Origin: Bacteroidota bacterium
GTDB lineage: Bacteria; Bacteroidota; Bacteroidia; Bacteroidales; UBA1715
Length of the DNA: 40,706 nucleotides
Direction: 5' to 3'
Assembly: GCA_009786075.1 (NCBI GenBank)
Contig: WQTX01000012.1
Span: forward strand, 1 to 40,706
The notes beneath the pieces were generated by a model. The model was not told where the DNA came from. It worked only from the letters and a program-made list of their open reading frames with translations, and did no database searches. Positions 8,927 to 17,957 of the stretch are shown here, piece by piece. Position 1 is the first letter of the stretch; every line of letters starts with the position of its first letter. A program made the translations under genes and the position numbers.

Positions 8927-10891
8927 ATGAAAACAAAATATATCACCTGCGTCCTCGTATTATGTAGTTTTTGTGGTTTTTCACAAGCCGGTAAAGTAGG
9001 AAAAAAAGAACCTGCGACCATAGTAACCATGGGCAACAAACAAATTTCGACCACCGATTTTATGTGGTTTTACAACAAATATAATTCATATTTAGACGAC
9101 AGTTTGCGCCTGAATTTCGACGATGCCATGAATTTATTTGTGGATTACAAAATGAAAATTTTTGAAGCAGAACGCCAACTTTTGGACACCAGCGCACGCT
9201 TCAAAGACGAGTTTAACACCTATTTGCAAGCTGAAGCAAAATCATTTTTGTTTAACACCACTCAAGCCGATGAAGCGTTTACAAAAATGGAATATGAGCG
9301 GTTGAAAAAAGATTACCACGTGGAACATTATTTTGTAAAGTCTTCGCGCTTTGCCGCACCTGCCGATACGCTTGCAGCCTACAATAAAGCGTTGAAAATC
9401 AAAAAAGATGCACAGCGGCTTGGTAGTTTGAACAAAGCAATTGAATTGAACACAAAAAATGATACGGCGGCACAGAAAAAAAGCGATGATTTGGGCTACG
9501 TAACCGCTCTTTTGCTGCCTCTGAACTATGAAAATGCCATATATGCGGCAAAAAAAGGCGACGTTGTTGGTCCAATTGCCACCGATTATGGCTATTATAT
9601 TGCAAAAGTTTTAGATGTTCGCCCCACCTTTGGGCAATCGCAAGTTTCAATTGTGGTGTTTTATCCCGATGCCGAAAAAAGTGATAGTTCGTGGGCGGCA
9701 ATTAAGGGGCAAGCCGGAGCAGCGTATGCGAAATTGCAAGCCGGTGTTGATTTCAAAACTGTGAGCGACACCTATAATGTGCACCCACAACTAAAAAAAG
9801 ATGTTGGCGCAATTGGTTGGGTCGATAATTCTATGCGTTTTGACCCGCAATTGAAAGAAGATATTTTTGCATTGCGCAACGTTGGCGATTTTTCGGAACC
9901 TAAAAAATATGAGTATGGGTATGTGATTTTTTATATAACTGGCAGAGAGGCAATGCCTTCGTATCAATCTTTCCAAAAATCGGTGGCGCAAAGTTTGAAA
10001 ACCGACCCTTCGCGCAAAAATTTACCGCACCGCGAAATGCTTGCCGCTCAACGCAAACTTTCGAAAATGAAAGTAAATTCGGCAAATGTTGAAGAATTTG
10101 TACAAAAAGTAGACAATTCTATTTTGCTCGGCAAATGGGAAAAACCACAATTTACGCTTAATAAAATATTGTTTACCATTGGCGACAGCACCTATTATTA
10201 TAATGATTTTGCGAAATATTTGGAATTGAAACAACAAAATAAAAGTGAAGCCGATAAAGGAATTTTGGTGCGCAAACGTTTGGAAGATTACCAAAATTCG
10301 CTGCTCGAACAGTATGCAATGACTTCGTTGGCAAACCAAAATCCGCAATTCACGGCAATTATGCAGGAATATCACGATGGTATGATTATTTACGAATTGC
10401 TCGACAAAGAAGTGTTTTCGAAAGTTACCACCGATAGCGTGGGTTTGTATAATTTTTATGTAAACAATCCGCAGACTGCTCCGCAAAGTGTTGAATTTCT
10501 GAAATTTACATTTAGCAATGTAAAAGAATTAAAAGCAGTTGAAAAAGTGCTGAACAAGCCAACGATAAAAGTAGCTTCGGGCATAAAAACGTTGCACAAA
10601 AATATACCAACAATGCAAATAGACACGTTGCGCCTTTCGATTGATGATTTTTCTACACTTGTTAAGAATGTACCATGGGCAAAAGGTTCGCAGCATAGAT
10701 TGACCGAAAAGCAAATAGTGTATGTAGCTGAAGTTTTTGAACCACATCAAATGAGTTTTGAAGAAAGCAAAATGCAATTACTGCCTTTGTATCAAGAATA
10801 TTTGGAGCATGAAATGATGAAAAATTTGCGTGAAAAATACCCTTATACAATAAATCAAGAGGTGTTTGAAGCAGTTAAAAACAGGAATTAG
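8927..10891 (+). CDS. periplasmic parvulin-type peptidylprolyl isomerase / chaperone
   Basis: A 655-residue exported protein with signal peptide MKTKYITCVLVLCSFCGFSQA. It has two parvulin (PpiC/SurA-like) segments. The first is around residues 115-235 (VEHYFVKSSRFAAPADT... LGYVTALLLPLNYENAIYAAKKGDVVGPIATDYGYYIAKV). The second is around 240-345 (VSIVVFYPD... IGWVDNSMRFDPQLKEDIFALRNVGDFSEPKKYEYGYVIFYI). A long helical C-terminal half follows. Such proteins assist outer-membrane protein folding in the periplasm. The next gene encodes another SurA-like protein, so the pair may form a folding unit. Catalytic activity of each domain cannot be judged by eye. Confidence 0.85.
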   Translation: MKTKYITCVLVLCSFCGFSQAGKVGKKEPATIVTMGNKQISTTDFMWFYNKYNSYLDDSLRLNFDDAMNLFVDYKMKIFEAERQLLDTSARFKDEFNTYLQAEAKSFLFNTTQADEAFTKMEYERLKKDYHVEHYFVKSSRFAAPADTLAAYNKALKIKKDAQRLGSLNKAIELNTKNDTAAQKKSDDLGYVTALLLPLNYENAIYAAKKGDVVGPIATDYGYYIAKVLDVRPTFGQSQVSIVVFYPDAEKSDSSWAAIKGQAGAAYAKLQAGVDFKTVSDTYNVHPQLKKDVGAIGWVDNSMRFDPQLKEDIFALRNVGDFSEPKKYEYGYVIFYITGREAMPSYQSFQKSVAQSLKTDPSRKNLPHREMLAAQRKLSKMKVNSANVEEFVQKVDNSILLGKWEKPQFTLNKILFTIGDSTYYYNDFAKYLELKQQNKSEADKGILVRKRLEDYQNSLLEQYAMTSLANQNPQFTAIMQEYHDGMIIYELLDKEVFSKVTTDSVGLYNFYVNNPQTAPQSVEFLKFTFSNVKELKAVEKVLNKPTIKVASGIKTLHKNIPTMQIDTLRLSIDDFSTLVKNVPWAKGSQHRLTEKQIVYVAEVFEPHQMSFEESKMQLLPLYQEYLEHEMMKNLREKYPYTINQEVFEAVKNRN

Positions 10892-10920
10892 GAGTTAGGG
10901 ATTAGGAAACGAGGAATGTA

Positions 10921-10943
10921 GGGGCAATCCCTTGTGGTTGCCC
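10921..10943. repeat. ggggcaatcccttgtggttgccc palindromic repeat
   Basis: GGGCAA and TTGCCC pair across 10 nt. The sequence resembles a common intergenic repeat seen in several phyla. It lies in the 113-nt gap before the SurA-like gene. Confidence 0.7.
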
Positions 10944-10951
10944 AATTAAAC

Positions 10952-11014
10952 AATGAATATCTACGAATATCAATTGAATATCAATCGAATATCTATAAAT
11001 ATCAATGAATATCT
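10952..11014 (+). repeat. tandem gaatatcaat decamer array running into a start codon
   Basis: About six units of gaatatc plus tac/aat/tat are strung together. The last unit, caATGAATATCtt, contains the ATG of the SurA-like lipoprotein gene, so its first codons (MNI) are repeat-derived. The same family precedes the gene at 2157, whose start ATGAATATAC looks similar. Confidence 0.75.
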
Positions 11015-11856
11015 TAAAACAAATAATCGTCCTTTTAACAACCTCGTTTTTATTGTGCGTTTCCTGTTCCGAAAAAGCAAACAATGACGAAAATATAGTC
11101 GCTCGTTTTGGCGAAAAATATTTGTACAAAGAGCAAATTTTGCCATTAATTCCTGTCAACGCAACGGTTACCGATAGTGCCGATTTTATAAAAACCTACA
11201 TTCAGTCGTGGGGCATGAAAAATGCTTTGTTTGAGAAAGCGGAGCATAATATCAGTTATAAAAACGATGAAATTGAGGAACAAGTACAACGGTTTCGTGC
11301 CGAATTGTATATAAATAAATACGAGGAACTGTTTGCCCAGCAAAAATTAGATACTATAATCACAATCACGCAGTTGGACGCCTACTACGCCACGCATAAA
11401 ACAGCGGAATTTATATTGGAATACGATGTGGTAAAAGTACTGTTTGTGCAACTTCCCAAACAGTATGTAACACCCAAACTCCGTCAAACTTTTGCAACAA
11501 ACAGCGTTGACGATTTAGACCATTTAAAAGATTTGTGTGGTCAATATTCAACAAAATTTTATTTGGACGATAAGTGGGTAAACTTAGAACTATTGAAACA
11601 AGAAATTCCAAAATCGCTCAGCACGCAGGAATTGTTAAATCCCCGAGGCGTGATAATTGATTTTGAAGATAACGTATATTTTATAAAAATAACCAATCAT
11701 ATTTCAGCAGGCAAACCGGCTCCCCGTGAAATGATGTACGAAAGAATTGCAGCTAATTTACTCTACAAACGCAGAATAGAATTGCTCAACACTATGCGCA
11801 CAAAGGTGTATCAAGATGCGTTGCGTAAAAATGAATTTGAAATTTTTTATAAATAG
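11005..11856 (+). CDS. SurA-like periplasmic lipoprotein
   Basis: A 283-residue protein with signal peptide MNILKQIIVLLTTSFLLCVSC and a likely lipidated Cys in VSC, although the -3 residue is Cys rather than Leu. The mature part resembles the N-terminal SurA/PpiC chaperone region. It has a short beta-hairpin NIVARFGEKYLYKEQI, then helices with YKNDEIEEQVQRFRAELYINKYEEL. There is a degenerate parvulin-like stretch but no convincing catalytic signature. It follows the larger foldase with 113 nt of repeats between. A membrane-anchored chaperone for outer-membrane proteins is the best guess. Confidence 0.7.
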   Translation: MNILKQIIVLLTTSFLLCVSCSEKANNDENIVARFGEKYLYKEQILPLIPVNATVTDSADFIKTYIQSWGMKNALFEKAEHNISYKNDEIEEQVQRFRAELYINKYEELFAQQKLDTIITITQLDAYYATHKTAEFILEYDVVKVLFVQLPKQYVTPKLRQTFATNSVDDLDHLKDLCGQYSTKFYLDDKWVNLELLKQEIPKSLSTQELLNPRGVIIDFEDNVYFIKITNHISAGKPAPREMMYERIAANLLYKRRIELLNTMRTKVYQDALRKNEFEIFYK

Positions 11857-11953
11857 GGCAATGTGCCGTAATGCTCTTATTTCTTGTTGTTAAATCAATT
11901 AAACGACCATCTTAAAGCTTGGTTATTGCAAACAAATACATTGTAATTTAGTC

Positions 11954-13339
11954 ATGTCAAATAAAGAACTAAACTTAGGGACACCCGAAAAATTTTCATT
12001 AATATACTTTTTTTTACACTATACGCTGTTTCGTGTGCTGTTTTTCTTTTGGTACAAACGCATACAGGCAACCGGTTTGAAAAATTTATATGCGCACAAA
12101 ACCACAATAGTTGCACCCAATCATCAGAATACGGCAATGGATGCGCTTGTGGTGCTCGGTGTTTCTGCCCGTTCAATGGTGTGGCTTGCCCGTGCCGATA
12201 TGTTTAATAGCAATCTTGCCCGTCCGGTTTTGCAGTGGATGAAAATTATGCCGATTTTTCGCCAACGTGATGGCTTGAAAGCATTGGCAAACAACGAAAA
12301 GGTGTTTGAAAAATGTGTTGAGGTTTTAGAAAATGGTAATGCAGTGGCTCTTTTCCCCGAAGCCACGCATTGGGGATTTCGCCGATTGCGTGAAACCAAA
12401 AAAGCCGTTCCCCGCATTGCATTTTTAGCCGAAGAAAAACACGATTTTGCGCTTAATGTGCATATTGTGCCAACCGGAATTTATTATGAAAATTACCAAA
12501 ATCCACGCAGCAATGTGTTGATTAATTTTGGAACGCCCATTCCGGTAAAGCAATTTCAAACTTTGCACAACGAAAATCCGCAACAGGCACAGCAAGAATT
12601 GAAAGAGGCAATTGATGCCGGAATGAAAGAGCAAATGCTTGCAATTCAGCATTTTGATGATGAATACGATGCTTACGATTTGCTCCGCTATATGTGTGCC
12701 GATGAGGTGGAAAAACGTTTTCCGGCACAAGGAAAATACTTGCAAAAACGTTTCAACACCCACAAAAAAGTAGTGGAATTGCTCGATACAATTGAGCAGC
12801 AAAATCCCGAAGTTCATGCTGAAATTATGGCGAAAACGAAAACGTATAAACAAAATTTGCAACAAAACGGCTATCGTGATTGGGTTGTGGCACAAAAGAA
12901 AACATCGGCTTTGCACGTGGCGTGGAACACGTTGGTATTACTTGTTGCTCTCCCCGTATTTATTGTAGGCTATGTGTTGCACGGCTATTTGTTTCACGGT
13001 TTGGCAGCAATTGCCCGAAAAACGGCAAAAGATAAGCAATTCCGCAGCACCGTAATATTTGGGTTATTATTTTTGCTTTTACCTATTGTATATACGGTGT
13101 ATGCGCTATTGTTGGTTTCGGTAATACACATGCCTGCGTGGTCAATTGCACCGTTTTTGGCAGGAATTTTTGCAGCAGCGTTGTGGAGTTACGATTATGC
13201 AATTGTGGCGAAAAAAACATATAAAATGGTGCGTTTCAATATGCAGCGAAAAAATAATCCGGCAATAAATTCGTTGATACAACAGCGGAATGGAATCGTG
13301 GAATTGTTTAGTAAACAAGTTGACGAGTTGACGTTTTAA
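11954..13339 (+). CDS. PlsC-family glycerolipid acyltransferase with C-terminal membrane helices
   Basis: A 461-residue protein. The N-terminal acyltransferase fold carries the active-site block NHQNTAMDAL (His and Asp spaced HX5D, where HX4D is usual). The substrate-binding block FPEATHWG and the late block VPTGIYYEN follow. A helical middle section and two or three transmembrane segments near residues 315-400 (NTLVLLVALPVFIVGYVLHGYLF, STVIFGLLFLLLPIVYTVYALLLV) complete it. It probably transfers acyl chains to glycerol phosphate or a lyso-lipid at the inner membrane. The exact substrate is unknown. The upstream TAATTTAG is one base off the promoter consensus. Confidence 0.85.
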   Translation: MSNKELNLGTPEKFSLIYFFLHYTLFRVLFFFWYKRIQATGLKNLYAHKTTIVAPNHQNTAMDALVVLGVSARSMVWLARADMFNSNLARPVLQWMKIMPIFRQRDGLKALANNEKVFEKCVEVLENGNAVALFPEATHWGFRRLRETKKAVPRIAFLAEEKHDFALNVHIVPTGIYYENYQNPRSNVLINFGTPIPVKQFQTLHNENPQQAQQELKEAIDAGMKEQMLAIQHFDDEYDAYDLLRYMCADEVEKRFPAQGKYLQKRFNTHKKVVELLDTIEQQNPEVHAEIMAKTKTYKQNLQQNGYRDWVVAQKKTSALHVAWNTLVLLVALPVFIVGYVLHGYLFHGLAAIARKTAKDKQFRSTVIFGLLFLLLPIVYTVYALLLVSVIHMPAWSIAPFLAGIFAAALWSYDYAIVAKKTYKMVRFNMQRKNNPAINSLIQQRNGIVELFSKQVDELTF

Positions 13340-13398
13340 TTGTTCAATTTCTAATTCTCACATCTCACATTTCAAAATATTATATATCAATAAATTAC

Positions 13399-16185
13399 AT
13401 GAAAAAACTCCTCTTTTTAATTTCCCTACTCTGCGCAGCACTTTTCACATTTGCACAACAATTACCCCAAGACCCCAAACTGCGCACCGGCGTATTGCCC
13501 AACGGCATGACCTATTATATTCGTTTCAACAATTTGCCTGCTAATCGTGCCGATTTTTATATTGCGCAAAAAGTGGGCTCAATTCTCGAAGAGGAAAATC
13601 AACGGGGCTTGGCGCATTTTTTGGAGCATCTGGCTTTTAACGGCACTTTGCATTTCCCCGGCACCTCGCTGCGTGATTTTTTAGAGAAAAACGGCATAAA
13701 ATTCGGTGAAAATTTGAACGCCTACACTTCGATTGACGAAACGGTGTATAATATAAAAAATGTACCCGCTCGTTGGGGGTTAATGGATTCTGTGTTATTA
13801 ATTTTACACGATTGGTCGAATTTCCTCACGCTCGACGATGCCGAAATTGACAAAGAACGAGGCGTAATACGTGAAGAATGGCGCACTCGAACAAATGCCA
13901 CAATGCGTATGTACGAAAAAGTGTTACCCGAAATTTACGGTTCTGACCGTTACGGACACCGCCTGCCAATAGGCATAATGGATGTGATTGATAATTTCAA
14001 ATACCAAGAATTACGTGATTATTATCACAAATGGTATCGTCCTGATTTGCAAGGAATTATAGTTGTGGGTGATTTCGATATTGATAGTATGGAAATGCGT
14101 ATTAAAACCTTATTTTCACAAATTCCGGCGGCGCAAAATCCTGCTGAACGCGTGTATTTTCCGGTAACGGACAATGTGCAACCAATTGTGAGCATAGCCA
14201 CCGACAAAGAAGCTACATCGACGCAAATTATGATTTTCAATAAATACGATGCTTTTCCCGAAGCAGAAAAAAACAGCTATGAGTACATGAATTTTCTATT
14301 TGCAAAAATGCTTATAGAAAACATGATGAATGCGCGCTATGCCGAAATTTTGCAAAAACCCGATGCGCCATTTGTACGTGTGGGCGTTGATGCAGGCAAT
14401 TTTTTTCTGGCGAAAACAAAAAATGCGTTTGCAACATACGCCCACAGCAAAGACGGAAAAATTGACCAAAGTATAGAGCGCATAGTGCACGAAACGCAGC
14501 GTGCCCGGCAATTTGGATTTACTCAAACAGAATTTGACCGTGCCAAAGCCGATATTTTGACATGGATTGAAAATGCGTACAACGAGCGTGATAAAGAGAA
14601 AAACGAGCGTTATGTGTCGGAATATATTCGTCTGTTTTTGGACAATGAACCGGCGCCCGGTATTGAATTTGAATATAATTTTTATACAAATGCAGCCTTG
14701 CGAATTTCGGTTGAACAGGTCAATGAATTGCTGCGAACAATGATTTCGGGAACCAATGAAGTAATCGTGCTTATGATGCCCGAAAAAGACGGTGTGGGAA
14801 TTCCTACAAACGAACATATTTTGCAAGTTTTTGAACGTGCGAAAAATGACAAAATAACTCCCTACGTCGATGCAGTGGTAGATACACAATTAATAAAAAA
14901 AATGCCCAAAGCAGGAAAAGTTGTGCAAAAAAATAAGTATCAATTTGGTACCACCGAATGGATTTTGAGCAACGGAATACGGGTAATTTTCAAACAAACC
15001 GATTTTAAAAGCGACCAAATTTTGATGCAGGCATCGAGCAAAGGCGGCGAAAGTTTACTCAACGAAAAAGATATTGCCACGATTTTGGTGCTCAACGATG
15101 TGATAAACCTTAGTGGCGTGGGCAATTTGAGCAAACGAGATTTGGAAAAAGCCTTAGCCGGCAAAAATGTGAACGTGCAACCGCAACTTTCTATGCGCCA
15201 CGAAATGCTTGCCGGAGCAAGTTCGCCCCGTGATTTTGAAACGCTTTTGCAACTTACTTATTTGTATTTCACACAGCCTCGTTTCGACAATCAAGCCTTC
15301 GAGGCGTATATTTCACGTAAACAAAGCGACTTGCAAAATGCCGAACGCAATCCGTTCACTACATTTATTGATAGTGTAAATTCGGCGCTTTACAATAACC
15401 ACCCGCGCAAACAACGCATGAAACTCGCTTTGTTGGACGATGTGAATTTTGCCACGGCGCAACAAATGTACAAAGAGCGTTTTATGAACAACGACCTTTT
15501 TACATTTACTTTCGTTGGGGCAATTTCGCCCGACAATGTGCAAAAATTAATTGAAAAATATATTGCATCGCTGCCCAAAACAAAAGCGAAAGAAACCTTT
15601 GCCGATGTAAACATTCCTCGACCGCAAGGTGAAAAAAGCATGATTTTCGATAAAAAAATGGAAACGCCAAAAACTACGGCATTTGTATATTGCACAGGCT
15701 CATGCGATTACACGCTAAAAAACATTATTTTAAGCGATATGTTTTCGCAAATTATGCGCATAGTATATACCGAAAAAGTGCGTGAAGACGAAGGCGGCAC
15801 TTACGGCGTAAGCGTGAATGGCAGCGTTTCAAAATTCCCTACGCCCAACGCTTCGTTGCAAATAATGTTCGACACCAATGCCGAAATTGTGCAAAAATTG
15901 CTCGCCATTATTTACCAAGAATTGCAAAGTGTGGAAAATAGTGGTGTGCGCCCCGAAGATTTTGTGAAAGTGAAAGAATTTATGCTCAAAAAAATAAAAG
16001 AGCAAAAAGCTGAAAACAGCTATTGGTTGAAAATTCTTGAAGAATTTGAAAATAATGGTCTTGATATGGCAAGCGATTACGAGCAAACGTTGAGCGCAAT
16101 TACCATGAACGATGTGCAGGAATTTGCAAAACAATTATTGCAGCAACGCAACAAACGGGAAATAATTATGAACCCTTTACATTAA
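13399..16185 (+). CDS. M16 family zinc metallopeptidase, secreted
   Basis: A 928-residue protein with signal peptide MKKLLFLISLLCAALFTFA and the duplicated M16 architecture of pitrilysin-like peptidases. The inverted zinc motif HFLEH is at residues 73-77. The supporting Asn/Thr block NAYTSIDETVYNI and a downstream Glu-rich helix (IDKERGVIREEWR) that supplies the third ligand are present. The C-terminal M16 domains lack the zinc motif, as expected for the inactive half. It likely degrades peptides in the periplasm or at the outer membrane. It may be transcribed alone or with the acyltransferase 60 nt upstream. Confidence 0.93.
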   Translation: MKKLLFLISLLCAALFTFAQQLPQDPKLRTGVLPNGMTYYIRFNNLPANRADFYIAQKVGSILEEENQRGLAHFLEHLAFNGTLHFPGTSLRDFLEKNGIKFGENLNAYTSIDETVYNIKNVPARWGLMDSVLLILHDWSNFLTLDDAEIDKERGVIREEWRTRTNATMRMYEKVLPEIYGSDRYGHRLPIGIMDVIDNFKYQELRDYYHKWYRPDLQGIIVVGDFDIDSMEMRIKTLFSQIPAAQNPAERVYFPVTDNVQPIVSIATDKEATSTQIMIFNKYDAFPEAEKNSYEYMNFLFAKMLIENMMNARYAEILQKPDAPFVRVGVDAGNFFLAKTKNAFATYAHSKDGKIDQSIERIVHETQRARQFGFTQTEFDRAKADILTWIENAYNERDKEKNERYVSEYIRLFLDNEPAPGIEFEYNFYTNAALRISVEQVNELLRTMISGTNEVIVLMMPEKDGVGIPTNEHILQVFERAKNDKITPYVDAVVDTQLIKKMPKAGKVVQKNKYQFGTTEWILSNGIRVIFKQTDFKSDQILMQASSKGGESLLNEKDIATILVLNDVINLSGVGNLSKRDLEKALAGKNVNVQPQLSMRHEMLAGASSPRDFETLLQLTYLYFTQPRFDNQAFEAYISRKQSDLQNAERNPFTTFIDSVNSALYNNHPRKQRMKLALLDDVNFATAQQMYKERFMNNDLFTFTFVGAISPDNVQKLIEKYIASLPKTKAKETFADVNIPRPQGEKSMIFDKKMETPKTTAFVYCTGSCDYTLKNIILSDMFSQIMRIVYTEKVREDEGGTYGVSVNGSVSKFPTPNASLQIMFDTNAEIVQKLLAIIYQELQSVENSGVRPEDFVKVKEFMLKKIKEQKAENSYWLKILEEFENNGLDMASDYEQTLSAITMNDVQEFAKQLLQQRNKREIIMNPLH

Positions 16186-16217
16186 ACCTTACAGAAAATC
16201 GCCAATATCTGTACGTG

Positions 16218-17504
16218 TCAACTAAAAACTTGTTTACTCAAAATCCGTTTTCCAATACCGCATTGCAAACATTTTCGCTGCGCACAGTATTCATTATACA
16301 ACTGCAACAATGCTTGACTGCGGAATGCCGATTTGCATTGCACCGAGCAATTGTGCCACAAGTCAATAATAGAATTTTGTTCGGCGGGTAGAGATTCCAG
16401 AAAATCTAAGGCTTGTTGTTTTATATCATCGTTGCTGTGGTAGGTGCCGTAGGCGAACAAAAACGGTACAATAGTATTTATGATTATGCTATGAATGGTA
16501 GTTTCGCCGAGTGATTTTTTACGTGTGGGCGATGTGTGGGTAAAACTGTAATGATTGCTCCAAAAAGCGTGCAACTGTACCGAGAAAAGTTTTTCTAATT
16601 CGCTAATGGTTGTACATTGTAAAATTTTCGATGTTGTGCCTCGTGATTGAAATACAAATTGTGCCAATTGTGCTATGCGAATTGTAGGAAAATTCCCCGG
16701 TCGCATTCGAGAAAATTTCCAAACGCAGGCTGTGAGAGGCGTAAGCGTATATTTTTTCTGCAAAAATGCGTATTCTTTTTGTAGGGTTTGGTAATAATTT
16801 TGGTTACTGAGCGGAGTCGAAGCGTCCAACAAACCGGCTTGTCCAAAAAGCAACGCTTCTAATTGCATAAGTGAATTGCTGTGTTTTGCCAAAATTTTAA
16901 GTGGCAGCACTTGCGCCAATTGTTCAAACGCCGTGCTATTGACCGGCGCGCCAAAACTGCGGGCAAGCATTTGATAGCAGGTTTCTTCCCACGAATTGCC
17001 GTTTTGTTCGAGCAAAGCAAGCACATGAATAGATTTCCGTTCAAAACGCTCAACCACAAGGCGGTCGAAAAGCATATTTTGCAAAAATGTGTCGATTGTG
17101 GGTAAATGCTTGCAACACATTATTTTGTTACTTCCTTCGAGCAACTGCTTGCTTGCGGCAAGTAATTCGCCGGCAATTGGCAATACAAGTGTTGGAATTT
17201 TTGTGCCGCGAGTGGTGTGCGCCTCTTTATCGTGTTCGGCAACTATGTGTAAAATTACCGAATTATAACTTTCCTGCGTGTGGTGCTTGTGCGCAGTCCA
17301 CATACTCGATTTTTGGTGGATTTCCACATTGCCCACCCACAGCGTGGCGCCTATACGAATGTGCGCATCTAAAAAATCGGGACCGGCGTTTGGGTTTGCC
17401 ATTCCGATTTTTTCAATTACAATCGGCTCGCCGTCAGTTGTTTGCAGGTTATTGCGGTTGAATAATTGCTGTTGCCAAATAAACTGTAAAAGTTGTTCGT
17501 TCAT
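16218..17504 (-). CDS. DUF2851 family protein
   Basis: A 428-residue soluble protein of the Bacteroidota-typical DUF2851 family. The conserved N-terminal segment contains GMANPNAGPDFLDAHIRIGATLWVGNVEIHQKSSMW and VILHIVAEHD. The core GPDF...(W)GNVEIH...HIV resembles a PD-(D/E)XK-like nuclease arrangement, but I cannot verify that by eye. The C-terminus has a Cys cluster (CAQRKCLQCGIG) that could bind metal. The ATG at 17504 is chosen over an earlier frame extension to 17552 because the promoter boxes lie between. Function unknown. Confidence 0.85.
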   Translation of the reverse strand: MNEQLLQFIWQQQLFNRNNLQTTDGEPIVIEKIGMANPNAGPDFLDAHIRIGATLWVGNVEIHQKSSMWTAHKHHTQESYNSVILHIVAEHDKEAHTTRGTKIPTLVLPIAGELLAASKQLLEGSNKIMCCKHLPTIDTFLQNMLFDRLVVERFERKSIHVLALLEQNGNSWEETCYQMLARSFGAPVNSTAFEQLAQVLPLKILAKHSNSLMQLEALLFGQAGLLDASTPLSNQNYYQTLQKEYAFLQKKYTLTPLTACVWKFSRMRPGNFPTIRIAQLAQFVFQSRGTTSKILQCTTISELEKLFSVQLHAFWSNHYSFTHTSPTRKKSLGETTIHSIIINTIVPFLFAYGTYHSNDDIKQQALDFLESLPAEQNSIIDLWHNCSVQCKSAFRSQALLQLYNEYCAQRKCLQCGIGKRILSKQVFS

Positions 17505-17523
17505 GATAAAAACATTTCTTTCA

Positions 17524-17539
17524 CAAAAATACAAAAATA
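17524..17539 (-). promoter_or_regulatory. two overlapping -7 boxes for the DUF2851 gene
   Basis: On the minus strand TATTTTTG occurs at 17539-17532 and again at 17531-17524. Starts near 17518 would leave a leader of about 15 nt before the ATG at 17504. Confidence 0.6.
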
Positions 17540-17687
17540 TTTTTGGGAACAAGATTTCTCAACCGTTGTATTTTTGAACGAAAAACAGTAAAACAAAAAA
17601 ATAAAAGGCAATAGCTCATTGTCGAAACCGCAAAAAGTGTATCTTGAAAATACCAATATTATTCATTCTTTGGCATTTCAAAATATC

Positions 17688-17758
17688 AATATCGGCTAAT
17701 TTGCCTTGAATGGGAGGAATATATATTGTGCGTGTTAATTCAAATTGCGGCATTTATT
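17688..17758. pseudogene. scrambled 71-bp remnant of the FucP-type transporter gene
   Basis: Positions 17688-17721 match 21986-22019 at 33 of 34 bases on the same strand. Positions 17720-17758 match the reverse complement of 22253-22291 at 38 of 39 bases. Both source segments lie inside the intact sugar-transporter gene, 234 bp apart. Here they are fused head to head at a TATA microhomology. It codes for nothing. The rest of the 405-nt gap 17553-17957 holds AT-rich unassigned sequence, a terminator and a long palindrome. Confidence 0.85.
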
Positions 17759-17772
17759 TGAAATAACGGCAC

Positions 17773-17811
17773 AAAAAAACGGCGACCGAAAATCAATCGC
17801 CGTTTTTTTTT
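17773..17811 (-). terminator. terminator downstream of the first BspA-like gene
   Basis: ACGGCGA and TCGCCGT pair across 11 nt and are flanked by A7 and T9 runs, so it can work on both strands. In context it ends the minus-strand BspA-like gene. Confidence 0.8.
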
Positions 17812-17820
17812 GTTTCCGTT

Positions 17821-17943
17821 GTGTAGAGACGTAGCGTGCTACGTCTCAGAGGTTTCAAGCAAAGCGCAGAAACTTTCAATATTGACAAAAATTTCTGCGC
17901 TTCGCTTGAAACACGCAAGACGTAGCACGCTACGTCTCTACAC
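17821..17943. repeat. 123-bp palindromic repeat (gtagagacgtagc family)
   Basis: The outer arms GTGTAGAGACGTAGCGTGCT... and ...GCTACGTCTCTACAC are complementary and each contains a self-complementary core. The inner arms GTTTCAAGC-AAAGCGCAGAAA and TTTCTGCGCTTCGCTTGAAAC are complementary too. The structure is like a small MITE without coding capacity. It lies 14 nt after the BspA1 stop codon. Confidence 0.9.
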
Positions 17944-17957
17944 CGGTGCAATGTGCG

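Noticed and set aside
17821-17943. Insertion sequence after BspA1
   Set aside because: It has long inverted arms but no coding capacity and no transposase nearby; it is better called a small palindromic repeat.
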